Source: an uncultured Pelagibacteraceae bacterium (lineage in GTDB: Bacteria; Pseudomonadota; Alphaproteobacteria; Pelagibacterales; Pelagibacteraceae). From it: a stretch of DNA of 43,708 nt. Of the stretch, positions 28,883 through 37,418 are shown one piece after another. The notes beneath the pieces are model-generated. The model worked only from the letters and a program-made list of their open reading frames with translations, was not told where the DNA came from and ran no database searches. The stretch lies in assembly GCA_902558585.1 (NCBI GenBank), contig CACEEO010000006.1, positions 1 to 43,708 on the forward strand, in the 5' to 3' direction. A program made the position numbers and the translations under genes. How positions within the stretch are numbered: the first letter of the stretch is position 1; every line of letters starts with the position of its first letter.

Positions 28883-30259
28883 CCTATTTAACACCTCTTC
28901 TTTGCCAAGAGCTATAACCATATCATATAAACCAGGACCAAATTTTGATCCTGTTAAAGCAATCCGTATAGGCTGACCAACTCCTTTGAAATTTGTATCA
29001 TTTGTTTTAATCAAATTATTTACTACAGGCTCTAAACTCTCCTTATTTATATTTAATATAAGTGATAATTCTTTAATAAATTCTGAAATAATTTTTTTTG
29101 CTTTATCATCAATCAATTTTAAATCATCCTGATTGATGTTAACTTCATCATTGATGATGAATTTTGAATTATTGTAAATGTCTTCTAAGGTTTTAGCTTT
29201 ATTTTTTAAAAACGATAATGAGGATTTAACTTTTGTTTCTTTATCACTTTTAATTTCTTCTTTATAAATTTTGCAATATTCAAATAGATTTTGATAAAGA
29301 TCGTTCTCATCGATTGTTTTTATATAGTGCTCATTCATTGATAATATTCTGCTTATATCTAGCTTTGATGGTGATTTGCCAATACCTTCTAAATTAAAGA
29401 ATTCAATGCTCTCATCTAGAGTAAATATTTCTTTGTCTTGATATGACCATCCAAGTCTAAGTAGATAATTTCTTAAAGCATCAGGCATTATGCCTATTTT
29501 TGAGTAATCATCCAACGTTGAGGCATTATCCCTTTTTGAAAGTTTTTTACCTTCAATAGTATGAATTAATGGAATGTGTGCAAATTCTGGAACATCCCAA
29601 TCCATTGCTTGATATATTTGTATTTGTTTAAAAGTATTTATCTTGTGATCATCTCCTCTAATTATATGTGTCATTCCCATTTGATGATCGTCAACTGTTG
29701 CAGAAAGGTTGTAAGTCGGCGTTCTATCGTTTCGTAAAATTATAAAATCTTCTATTGTATTATTTTCAATTTCAATATCTCCTTGAACTAAATCTTTAAG
29801 TTTAGAATTTCCTTCTATTTTACTTTTAAATCTAATCACGGGTCTAATATCTTTAGGAGCATCTTTTTCATCAGAATCTCTCCATTTTCTATTATAAATA
29901 TATGGCATCTTTTTTTGCCTAGCTCTTTTTTTTTGTTCCTCTATCTCTTCAGCAGAGCAATAACATTTATACGCATTACCATTTTTTAATAACTCGTTTG
30001 CAACTTTAATATGATCTTCTATTTTTGTAGATTGAATATATTCCTCACCATCATGTTCAATTCCTATCCACTTTAATGATTTTATAATTTGAACTTTGTG
30101 TTCCTCTTTAGATCTTTCTTTATCAGTATCTTCTATTCTCAGGTGAAAAGTTCCTTTTTGATTTTTAGAGAACAACCAATTAAATAAAGCAGTTCTTACC
30201 CCACCAATATGAAGAGCTCCAGTAGGGGATGGAGCAAAACGTGTTGCTACTTTAGACAT
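28862..30259 (-). CDS. gltX: Glutamyl-tRNA synthetase
   Basis: This class I synthetase charges tRNA-Glu. The 465-aa product has the HIGH-type motif in APSPTGALHIGG (HIGG at residues 17-20, normal for GluRS) and the KMSKS equivalent KLSKRD, with RFAPSPTG and FNWLFSK in between and an all-helical anticodon domain at the C-terminus. I start at ATG 30259; a TTG one codon upstream is less likely. It lies 22 bases downstream of lexA. Whether the enzyme is discriminating for tRNA-Glu over tRNA-Gln cannot be told here. Confidence 0.96.
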   Translation of the reverse strand: MSKVATRFAPSPTGALHIGGVRTALFNWLFSKNQKGTFHLRIEDTDKERSKEEHKVQIIKSLKWIGIEHDGEEYIQSTKIEDHIKVANELLKNGNAYKCYCSAEEIEEQKKRARQKKMPYIYNRKWRDSDEKDAPKDIRPVIRFKSKIEGNSKLKDLVQGDIEIENNTIEDFIILRNDRTPTYNLSATVDDHQMGMTHIIRGDDHKINTFKQIQIYQAMDWDVPEFAHIPLIHTIEGKKLSKRDNASTLDDYSKIGIMPDALRNYLLRLGWSYQDKEIFTLDESIEFFNLEGIGKSPSKLDISRILSMNEHYIKTIDENDLYQNLFEYCKIYKEEIKSDKETKVKSSLSFLKNKAKTLEDIYNNSKFIINDEVNINQDDLKLIDDKAKKIISEFIKELSLILNINKESLEPVVNNLIKTNDTNFKGVGQPIRIALTGSKFGPGLYDMVIALGKEEVLNRLAKIIS

Positions 30260-30281
30260 CAATGTTGTTTAGACTATTTTT

Positions 30282-30959
30282 TTAGAAGTTTCTATATAAA
30301 GATACTAAAACTCCTTGAACTTTTACTCTATCAGGTCCAAAAATCTTAGTTTCATAGTTTCTATTAGCACTTTCAAGCGCCACAACTTTACCTTTTTTTC
30401 GAATTCTTTTTAACATTGCTTCATGCTCATCTATTAAAGCAACGACAATTTTGCCATTATCAGCAGTGTCAGTTCTTTTTATGATAACAGTATCACCTTC
30501 ATGTATACCCGCATCTATCATAGAGTCACCTTGGACTTTTAAACCAAAGTAATCACCATTTTTTTCTAAATTATTTGGTAGTGGAATTCTAGATACCTCA
30601 TTTTGTATTGCTTCAACAGGTGTTCCAGCAGCAATTTTACCAAGTACTGGCACTTCCACTTCTTCAGAATTAGTTTGTTCCTCATCTAGTCCACCTTTAA
30701 TCACACTAGGTGAAAAACTATTATAAATATCATTTGCAGAGGCTGTTTCTGGTAATTTAATTACCTCTAAAGCTCTTGCTTTGTGAGCTAATCTTTTAAT
30801 AAAACCTCTTTCCTCTAAAGCACTAATCAATCTATGAATACCTGATTTAGATTTTAAATTAAGAGACTGTTTCATCTCTTCATATGAGGGAGATACGCCA
30901 GAACTTCTCAACTTCTTGTTGATAAATAAAAGTAGGTTTTTTTGTTTTTTTGTTAGCAT
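30282..30959 (-). CDS. lexA: LexA repressor (SOS response)
   Basis: LexA represses DNA-damage genes and inactivates itself when RecA filaments form. The 225-aa product has an N-terminal winged helix (about residues 1-65, with SPSYEEMKQSLNLKSKSGIHRLI as recognition region), a linker, and an S24 peptidase domain. The Ala-Gly cleavage site is 111-112 in KIAAGTP, catalytic Ser146 lies in GDSMID, and Lys184 in MLKRI. All key residues are present. A GTTC-N7-GTTC box sits upstream, so it is very likely autoregulated. Confidence 0.96.
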   Translation of the reverse strand: MLTKKQKNLLLFINKKLRSSGVSPSYEEMKQSLNLKSKSGIHRLISALEERGFIKRLAHKARALEVIKLPETASANDIYNSFSPSVIKGGLDEEQTNSEEVEVPVLGKIAAGTPVEAIQNEVSRIPLPNNLEKNGDYFGLKVQGDSMIDAGIHEGDTVIIKRTDTADNGKIVVALIDEHEAMLKRIRKKGKVVALESANRNYETKIFGPDRVKVQGVLVSLYRNF

Positions 30960-30983
30960 AAGAACAAATATCGTACAAATAAT

Positions 30984-30998
30984 GTTCTATAAAAGTTC
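30984..30998 (-). promoter_or_regulatory. LexA binding site (alphaproteobacterial SOS box)
   Basis: The + strand reads GTTC-TATAAAA-GTTC, an exact match to the GTTC-N7-GTTC direct repeat known as the LexA operator of alphaproteobacteria; seen from lexA it is GAAC-N7-GAAC. It ends 25 bases before the lexA start codon, where it would overlap the promoter. This gives lexA its own damage-responsive control although it lies downstream of the trp genes. Confidence 0.85.
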
Positions 30999-31048
30999 TT
31001 TTAAATTAACAATACTAAAAAAAACTAGCAAAATAGGGCTTTATTTGA

Positions 31049-31840
31049 CTATAAAACTGAAAATATAGAATTTTTATCTAAGTTTTTTAAAAGTGATTCA
31101 CCAATTAAAAAAGTGTTAATTGATGTTTTGTTATTAAGCTCTAATAGCTCATCTTTATTCTTAATTCCACTTTCAGATATTAAAGGACCTTTGTGACTTT
31201 TTACAACATCATAAATATCATAAGTTGTATTTATATCAGTTTTAAGTGTTTTTAAATTTCTATTATTTATTCCAATTAATGCATCTTTAAAATTTAATGC
31301 TTTTTTAGCTTCTTCTACTGTATGAACCTCAACAATAACTGACATATTATATTTCATAGCTTCATCATATAATTCAGAAGCAAGATCATCCGAAACCCCA
31401 GCCAAAATAATTAAAATAGCATCAGCACCATAACTTTTTGCCAAAGGTATTTGAAATTTATCGATAAAAAAATCCTTACACAATACAGGTAAATTTATTT
31501 TATCTTTTATTTTGCTTATGTGAATTAAATTTCCTAAAAAATAATCTTCTTCTGTTAAAACTGAAAGGCAAGTTGCTTTATTATTTAAATAAATTTTAGC
31601 AATATCTACTGGGTTATAATCATCAATTATTATACCCGCTGAAGGACTTGCTTTTTTAATTTCAGCAATAATTGAAGTTTTATTATTTTTTATATTATTT
31701 TCTATTTTATCTTTAAAATTAATATAGCTATTATTTTTATCTATTAACTCATTCAAAACTTTAAGATCTAAAGTTTTTTTTAATTTATCAACTTTTTCAA
31801 CTTTCTTTTGAATGATATTTTGAAGTATATTTTCAGACAT
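31049..31840 (-). CDS. trpC: Indole-3-glycerol phosphate synthase
   Basis: TrpC closes the indole ring in tryptophan synthesis. The 263-aa TIM-barrel product carries IAEIKKASPSAGII (about residues 58-71) with the catalytic lysine, CLSVLTEEDYF, LPVLCKDFFID, VEVHT and IGINNRNL, all family motifs. No PRAI (TrpF) domain is fused to it. It overlaps trpD by eight bases. After its stop there are 89 bases to lexA. Confidence 0.96.
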   Translation of the reverse strand: MSENILQNIIQKKVEKVDKLKKTLDLKVLNELIDKNNSYINFKDKIENNIKNNKTSIIAEIKKASPSAGIIIDDYNPVDIAKIYLNNKATCLSVLTEEDYFLGNLIHISKIKDKINLPVLCKDFFIDKFQIPLAKSYGADAILIILAGVSDDLASELYDEAMKYNMSVIVEVHTVEEAKKALNFKDALIGINNRNLKTLKTDINTTYDIYDVVKSHKGPLISESGIKNKDELLELNNKTSINTFLIGESLLKNLDKNSIFSVL

Positions 31841-32825
31841 TTTGAATTTTTTCTAGATGTAAAAAAGTTTTTCCAGAAAGGATAAATTCTCTTGTGTAAT
31901 TATATGCTTCAGAAAAGTCTGAAAATTTTTCTCCAACAATTAAACCTGCTCCAGCATTTAAACAAACTGCTTTTGAAAAGTCATTATCTTTACCTTTAAA
32001 TATTTCAATCATCTTATCCGCATTAAATTTTGCATCATCACCCACTAAATTTTTAAAATTATCTGCATTAACCCCTAAAGCATTTGGATCTATTTCTATT
32101 TCAGATATTTGACCATCTTTTAATTGAATAACATTAGTAATTGCATATGGAGATATTTCATCTAATCCATCTTCACTATTCACTATCCAAGCGAATTTTA
32201 AATTTAAATTTTTAAGTCCTTCTGCAAAAATTTTTAATAATTTTTTATCAAAAACACCTACAACCTGCCTTTCAACAAGGGCTGGATTACTTAAAGGACC
32301 AATCATATTAAAAATGGTTCTTTTTCCAATTTTCTTTCTTACAGGTCCTACAAATCTCATTGCATTATGATAATTTGGTGCAAACATAAAACCAAAATTA
32401 TTGGTATTAATTTCTTTTTCAATATCCTTAGGTTCTAGGTCAATTTTAATTTTTAAAGCTTCCAAAACATCGCCAGAACCACATTTTGAAGAAACAGCTT
32501 TATTGCCATGCTTAGCAACTTTTGTACCCATGCTGGCTAAAAGTAGGGCAGAAGCAGTTGAAATATTAAGAGTATTCATACCATCACCCCCAGTACCACA
32601 AGTATCAATACAATCACTTACATTTACTCGTTTTGATTTTTCTCTAAGAACAAAAACACCACCTGCTATTTCATCTGAAACTTCACCTTTTTCAGATAGC
32701 AAAATTAAAAAATTAAAAATTTCATCATCACTGGCCTTTCCAGTCATTAATATTTCAAAAGCTGTTTTACTTTCTTCAAAAGTTAAATCTTGTTTATTTT
32801 TAAGTTTTTCTAAAATTTGATCCAT
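31833..32825 (-). CDS. trpD: Anthranilate phosphoribosyltransferase
   Basis: TrpD transfers phosphoribosyl from PRPP to anthranilate. The 330-aa product has the PRPP loop CGTGGDGMNTLNIST (about residues 70-84), KHGNKAVSSKCGSGDVLEALK, and the conserved FAPNYHNAMRFVGPVRK and FNMIGPLSNPA segments. It is not fused to trpG. Four bases separate it from the trpG stop upstream. Confidence 0.97.
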   Translation of the reverse strand: MDQILEKLKNKQDLTFEESKTAFEILMTGKASDDEIFNFLILLSEKGEVSDEIAGGVFVLREKSKRVNVSDCIDTCGTGGDGMNTLNISTASALLLASMGTKVAKHGNKAVSSKCGSGDVLEALKIKIDLEPKDIEKEINTNNFGFMFAPNYHNAMRFVGPVRKKIGKRTIFNMIGPLSNPALVERQVVGVFDKKLLKIFAEGLKNLNLKFAWIVNSEDGLDEISPYAITNVIQLKDGQISEIEIDPNALGVNADNFKNLVGDDAKFNADKMIEIFKGKDNDFSKAVCLNAGAGLIVGEKFSDFSEAYNYTREFILSGKTFLHLEKIQNV

Positions 32826-32829
32826 TAAT

Positions 32830-33396
32830 TTAATTGTTAATAAAGTTTTTAAGAATTTTCATTCCAAACTTAGTTTTAATACTTTCGGGATGGAATTGTA
32901 CACCATGAATATTAAATTTTTTATGTTGAACACCCATAATCACCTCATCTTCTGTCTCTGCTGTAATCTCTAGCTCTTTAGATAATGTTTTTTTATCAAT
33001 TATCAAACTATGATATCTGGTAGCTTCAAATGTATTTGGGAGGTTTTTTAAAATACCGATTTTTTTAGATTTGATTTTACTTGTTTTGCCATGCATTAAC
33101 TTTCTTGCTTGAATAATTTTTGATCCAAAAACTTGTCCAATTATCTGATGACCCAAACATACTCCTAAAAAAGGTAATTCTTTATATAATGAATTCAATA
33201 TTTTAATACAATTGCCAGATTGATTTGGGTTTCCTGGTCCTGGTGAAATAACAATTTTATCATATTTCTTTTTAATGATTTCTTTAGAATTAATTTTATC
33301 ATTTCTAACTACATCAACTTTAACATTTAATGAGGAGATATAGTGATACAAATTAAAAGTAAAACTATCGTAATTATCTATTAACAATACTTTCAT
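32830..33396 (-). CDS. trpG: Anthranilate synthase component II (glutamine amidotransferase)
   Basis: TrpG supplies ammonia from glutamine to TrpE for anthranilate. The 188-aa class I amidotransferase has the nucleophile Cys80 in GVCLGHQ, an oxyanion region in SPGPGNP, and His169 and Glu171 in FHPES. It may also serve aminodeoxychorismate synthesis, as the close relative PabA does; the trp context favours TrpG. It shares one base with trpE at the start. Confidence 0.95.
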   Translation of the reverse strand: MKVLLIDNYDSFTFNLYHYISSLNVKVDVVRNDKINSKEIIKKKYDKIVISPGPGNPNQSGNCIKILNSLYKELPFLGVCLGHQIIGQVFGSKIIQARKLMHGKTSKIKSKKIGILKNLPNTFEATRYHSLIIDKKTLSKELEITAETEDEVIMGVQHKKFNIHGVQFHPESIKTKFGMKILKNFINN

Positions 33397-34856
33397 TATC
33401 TTAAAGCATTAATTAAAGCTTTCGCTTTATTAACTGTTTCCTCATATTCATTTTTAGGTCTACTGTCTGCAACTATACCCGCACCTGCTTGCACATAAAA
33501 TTTTTTATTTTTAGCAACTGCAGTTCTTAAAGCTATGCATGTATCAAATTCCCCATTTGCAGCAAAATATCCAATTCCACCTGCATAAACTTTTCTTTTT
33601 GTTGTTTCTAATTCATCTATAATTTCCATAGCTCTAATTTTTGGAGCCCCAGAAACAGTACCTGCTGGAAAACCAGCTAAGAGCGATTTAAATTTTGAAA
33701 ATTTTTTATTATATTCCCCAACTACATTTGAAACTATATGCATTACATGAGAATATCTTTCAATAATGAAGCTTTCTGTAACTTTTACCGAATTTATCTT
33801 TGAGACTTTACCAGCATCATTTCTACCCAAATCAAGTAACATCAAATGTTCTGAAAGTTCTTTTTTATCTTTAAGCAGATCTCTTTCATAAAAAAGATCT
33901 TCTTTTTTAGTTTTACCCCTTGGTCTAGTTCCTGCGATTGGTCTTACAGTAATTTTATTATCCCTAAGTCTCACAAGTATTTCAGGACTTGCACCAATTA
34001 TTTGAAAATCCTCAAAATTAAAGAAAAACATAAAAGGAGAAGGGTTTGTTACTCTTAGTTTTTTATAAATATCTAATGGTTTCTTTGTTAATTTTGCCTC
34101 AAATCTTTGGCTTAAAACAACCTGAAAAATATCTCCTAATTTAATATATTTTTTTGCCTTATTAACCATTGATAAAAATTTATTTTTTGAAGTGTTAGAT
34201 TTCACTTTTATATTTTTTGATTTTTGAATTATTTTTTTATCAATATTTTTAATTGATGACTGAATCACTAATTTAAACAAATCAGATTTAATTTCTTCAT
34301 ATTTATTTTTATAGTTTTTAATTTTTTCATCTTTAAAAATATTAGATATGTAAAAAATTTCTTTTTTTAAATTGTCATGAATGACTAAAGTTCTTGGACG
34401 AAGAAGCCTTACATCTGGTAAATTAAGATCGTTTTTACAATTATTTGGAATTTTTTCTATGTATCTGATTGAGTCATAAGAAAAATATCCAGAGATTAAT
34501 GAGCAAATATTAGGTAAATTTTTGGGAGTTTCAAACTTGAAATCTTCAATGATTTTTTCAATTAATTTATCTGGTTTATCATTTAATTTCCTTTTTTTAT
34601 TTGTTTTAATTAGATAAGAATTATTATTATTAAACTCCCAAATTTTATCAGGATTTTTACCAAATATTGTATATCTACCTTTGATTTTACCTTTTTCTAC
34701 AGACTCAAATATAAAACTGTTTTTTTCCTCTAGGAAATTATCGATTAGGTTTAATACTTCTTCATTATTTTTTACTTTCTTTTTAGAAAAGATGATTTGA
34801 TTTTTTTTGCTTCTATGTCGAAACTTAAAATCTTTGAAGCTTCGATTAATAATCAT
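33396..34856 (-). CDS. trpE: Anthranilate synthase component I
   Basis: TrpE converts chorismate to anthranilate with ammonia from TrpG and is the feedback-regulated entry to tryptophan synthesis. The 486-aa product has the chorismate-binding domain with RPIAGTRPRGKTKKED, LLDLGRNDAGKVS, and SGAPKIRAMEIIDELE followed by YAGGIGY. The N-terminal domain is lysine-rich and more divergent. The ATG overlaps the preceding ppiD stop (ATGA). No trp leader peptide or attenuator is visible because there is no gap before it. Confidence 0.95.
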   Translation of the reverse strand: MIINRSFKDFKFRHRSKKNQIIFSKKKVKNNEEVLNLIDNFLEEKNSFIFESVEKGKIKGRYTIFGKNPDKIWEFNNNNSYLIKTNKKRKLNDKPDKLIEKIIEDFKFETPKNLPNICSLISGYFSYDSIRYIEKIPNNCKNDLNLPDVRLLRPRTLVIHDNLKKEIFYISNIFKDEKIKNYKNKYEEIKSDLFKLVIQSSIKNIDKKIIQKSKNIKVKSNTSKNKFLSMVNKAKKYIKLGDIFQVVLSQRFEAKLTKKPLDIYKKLRVTNPSPFMFFFNFEDFQIIGASPEILVRLRDNKITVRPIAGTRPRGKTKKEDLFYERDLLKDKKELSEHLMLLDLGRNDAGKVSKINSVKVTESFIIERYSHVMHIVSNVVGEYNKKFSKFKSLLAGFPAGTVSGAPKIRAMEIIDELETTKRKVYAGGIGYFAANGEFDTCIALRTAVAKNKKFYVQAGAGIVADSRPKNEYEETVNKAKALINALR

Positions 34857-36271
34857 TTGAAATAATTTTTAACTCTATCAATAGTTTTTTGATTTAATTG
34901 AACTTGATATTTGTCATTAAGCAATTGATCATAAGATTGTAAGATACTTTTTCTATTATTTGTATTTTGGCTATTTACAAATTTAAGATATTTTTCATCA
35001 GTTTTGTTAAATGAATTTTTATTTGTTCCAGTAATTTTTACTAAATAAATTTTATCTTCTTTATTTACAAGAGCAAATGAGTTTACAGGTAACGCATAAA
35101 GCATTTTTACTGAATTAATATCAATGAGCTTGTCATCTTCTATGGAATTAATGGAAGAATATTCCTTATTTGAACCTGCAAGTTCCTCAAATTTTGAATT
35201 ATCAAATTTCTTTTTTTGAATTTCTTCTATAATTTCTCTATTGTAATCAAATTTACCTTTTTGATATATTAACTCTACTATTTCTCCTTTAATGATTTCA
35301 TCATTTAAATCTGGAGCTCGATCATATTGATCATCAATATTATAAAGTAAAAAGTTATCAACACTTTCTATCAGGTCTATTTTAGATGCTTTCTTAGAAT
35401 AAATTAGATCTTCATTAATCTTTTTACTAGAGCTAGGTGCAAACTCATTTACTTCAATAATGTCAACATTTATATCTTCTAATATAGTATCAAATGTACT
35501 TCCTTGAGAAATTTTGTTCTCAATTGAGTCAATTTCATCAAAAAACTCTTGATTAAATTCTTCTATTCCAATTAGATTTTTTGGATTTAAAATCACATAC
35601 TTAAAATCTATATATTCTCTTTTTAATTGATCTTTGTTTTCATCAATAAATACTTCAATTTCTTTTGCTGTGTAATCAGCTTTTGCTTTATATAGATTTT
35701 CCATATCAAAATACTCGATATCTAATGATTTATTATTTTCTTCAAACTTTTTTTCTATCAAAAAATTTGGCGTTATTGTTCCAGCACCAATAAAATCAAA
35801 CAAATGTTTCTGTAATTCTCTATTTTTTAATTTCAATTCAAACATTGGAGCTGACAAGTTGTTGGAGAGTAAAAATTTTTCATATTTAATTCTTTGAAAA
35901 GTACCGTTTTCATCATGGAAATTTTTATTTTCTTTAATGTTTTTAAGTATGGTTCTTTCGTTAATTGAAAGATCAAAGTCTTCAATTTCTAAATCAATCA
36001 ATGTAGTTGAAATTAATCCTGATAATAATTCTTCAATAATATTGTTCTCTAAATTATCTCGAATAGCTTCTTGTGAAATTCCACTTTGGTTCACATAGTC
36101 AATAAAATCTTGGGTTGTTACATTTGTTTTATTTATTTTTGCAATATTGTTTTGATTATTGGTACTAAACCCTCCGCCAAAACCACCAAAGCCAAAAGCG
36201 ATGATGATTATGACAATTAACACCAATCCACCAAATTGTTTCCAGCCTAAGTTTTTTAATTTTTCAATCAT
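34853..36271 (-). CDS. ppiD: Membrane-anchored SurA/PpiD-like periplasmic folding factor
   Basis: PpiD-type proteins are anchored in the inner membrane and help fold exported proteins. The 472-aa product has a short cytoplasmic N-terminus, one membrane helix (about residues 14-31, then a glycine-rich FGFGGFGGGF stretch), a SurA_N-like helical domain with VTTQDFIDYVNQSG, and a long C-terminal region. I cannot find the usual parvulin signature, so the isomerase domain is either degenerate or lost; a weak remnant may lie near residues 365-415. It heads the - strand ppiD-trpEGDC operon and diverges from tpiA. Confidence 0.75.
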   Translation of the reverse strand: MIEKLKNLGWKQFGGLVLIVIIIIAFGFGGFGGGFSTNNQNNIAKINKTNVTTQDFIDYVNQSGISQEAIRDNLENNIIEELLSGLISTTLIDLEIEDFDLSINERTILKNIKENKNFHDENGTFQRIKYEKFLLSNNLSAPMFELKLKNRELQKHLFDFIGAGTITPNFLIEKKFEENNKSLDIEYFDMENLYKAKADYTAKEIEVFIDENKDQLKREYIDFKYVILNPKNLIGIEEFNQEFFDEIDSIENKISQGSTFDTILEDINVDIIEVNEFAPSSSKKINEDLIYSKKASKIDLIESVDNFLLYNIDDQYDRAPDLNDEIIKGEIVELIYQKGKFDYNREIIEEIQKKKFDNSKFEELAGSNKEYSSINSIEDDKLIDINSVKMLYALPVNSFALVNKEDKIYLVKITGTNKNSFNKTDEKYLKFVNSQNTNNRKSILQSYDQLLNDKYQVQLNQKTIDRVKNYFK

Positions 36272-36327
36272 AGCGTTATAAATTTATTGATCTGTAAAAA
36301 ACAAATCTATAGATTAAAAAATCAATT
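36272..36327. promoter_or_regulatory. Divergent promoter region between ppiD and tpiA
   Basis: These 56 bases must hold the start signals for both the - strand ppiD-trp operon and the + strand tpiA operon. TTGATC (36287-36292) and TATAGA (36308-36313) on the + strand look like promoter boxes for tpiA but are only 15 bases apart. No box is convincing for ppiD, because the TATAAC on that strand lies too close to its ATG. Confidence 0.35.
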
Positions 36328-37068
36328 ATGACAAATAAATATATGTATTTTGTAGCTAATTGGAAAATGTTTGGTGATTTAAGAGCTCTAAATTCACTTG
36401 ATAAAGTAATAAAGTTTTCAAAAAATAATAAAAAAAATAAGTTAAAAATAGTTTATTGCCCACCAAATACATTAATACGTCCATTATCGAGAAGACTTAA
36501 AAAAACAAAAATAGAGGTTGGTGCCCAAAACTGTCATCACAGCTATGACTACGGTGCGTACACAGGTCAAGTAAACTCAACTATGCTTAAGAATGTTGGA
36601 GCAAAGTATGTTATTTTGGGACACTCAGAAAATAGACAACTAGGTGAGACAGATAATTTAATTAATTTAAAAATTAAAAGTGCAATTAAATCAGGTCTCA
36701 AAATTATATTTTGTATTGGTGAAACCTTGAAAGAAAGAAGAAAAAAAAAAACTAATCAAATTTTAAAAAGACAAATTGAAAAAGGATTAAAATCGATAAA
36801 GAATAAATCCAAAATTATTATAGCCTATGAACCGGTATGGTCTATTGGCACAGGTGTAATTCCAAAAGAAGCGGTTTTAAATGAAACTATTTCATTTATT
36901 AAAAGCAGATTTCTAAAAAAATATCCTAAAATCTTATATGGCGGATCTGTAAATACTAATAACGCAAGTATATTAAAAAAAATTACCAACATTGACGGTT
37001 TTTTAATTGGAGGCGCATCCCAAAATCCAAAAAAATTTATTGATATAATTAAAAAAACCATTAATTAG
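36328..37068 (+). CDS. tpiA: Triose-phosphate isomerase
   Basis: TpiA interconverts dihydroxyacetone phosphate and glyceraldehyde 3-phosphate. The 246-aa TIM barrel has Asn11 and Lys13 in VANWKMFG, catalytic His99 in ILGHSENR, catalytic Glu168 in AYEPVWSIGTG, and YGGSV and GFLIGGAS for phosphate binding. The common GHSERR reads GHSENR. An 11-base adenine run (36741-36751) lies in frame within the gene, and the frame is intact. It leads the tpiA-secG-pyrG-kdsA-eno series. Confidence 0.96.
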   Translation: MTNKYMYFVANWKMFGDLRALNSLDKVIKFSKNNKKNKLKIVYCPPNTLIRPLSRRLKKTKIEVGAQNCHHSYDYGAYTGQVNSTMLKNVGAKYVILGHSENRQLGETDNLINLKIKSAIKSGLKIIFCIGETLKERRKKKTNQILKRQIEKGLKSIKNKSKIIIAYEPVWSIGTGVIPKEAVLNETISFIKSRFLKKYPKILYGGSVNTNNASILKKITNIDGFLIGGASQNPKKFIDIIKKTIN

Positions 37069-37074
37069 ACCCTC

Positions 37075-37374
37075 ATGGAAACTTTATTATTAGTAATTAA
37101 CATCATACTTGCAGTTATTTTAGTTCTTCTAGTTTTGTTGCAAAAATCAGAAGGTGGTGCCCTTGGTATTGGAGTTTCTCAAGAAAATTTTATGCTATCT
37201 AGATCGGCAGGCAGCTTCATGACAAAAGCCACTGCGATCGTAGCAACACTTTTTATTATCTGCAGTTTAGCACTTACAATAATTTCTAGAGCAGAACTTA
37301 CCCCTACAGGCTCAGTATTAGATACTGTTGAGGAAAAAACTGAAGACACGCCATCAATTCCAGAAAATAATTAA
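37075..37374 (+). CDS. secG: Preprotein translocase subunit SecG
   Basis: SecG is a small auxiliary subunit of the SecYEG export channel. The 99-aa product has two membrane segments (about residues 3-22 and 51-70), and the conserved cytoplasmic loop LLQKSEGGALGIG between them, followed by an acidic C-terminal tail. It sits six bases after tpiA, its usual neighbour in alphaproteobacteria. Confidence 0.93.
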   Translation: METLLLVINIILAVILVLLVLLQKSEGGALGIGVSQENFMLSRSAGSFMTKATAIVATLFIICSLALTIISRAELTPTGSVLDTVEEKTEDTPSIPENN

Positions 37375-37381
37375 TTAATCC

Positions 37382-37410
37382 TTTTCAATTCATTTTTTAT
37401 TCGCTATAAG
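37382..37410 (+). promoter_or_regulatory. Candidate promoter for pyrG
   Basis: TTTTCA (37382-37387) and TATAAG (37405-37410) are 17 bases apart in the 44-base gap before pyrG. The predicted start of transcription would be near 37417, two bases before the ATG, giving an almost leaderless message. No Shine-Dalgarno sequence is seen here, which agrees, but the evidence is motif-only. Confidence 0.3.
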
Positions 37411-37418
37411 ATACTTCC

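Noticed and set aside
31015..31040. A possible terminator between trpC and lexA: AAATA/TATTT around AAGCCC, then a T8 run on the - strand.
   Set aside because: The stem is five A-T pairs and the T run starts several bases after it; too weak to call in such AT-rich DNA.
36272..36290. A TATAAC -10 box for ppiD on the - strand.
   Set aside because: It ends four bases before the ATG, so transcription would start inside the gene.
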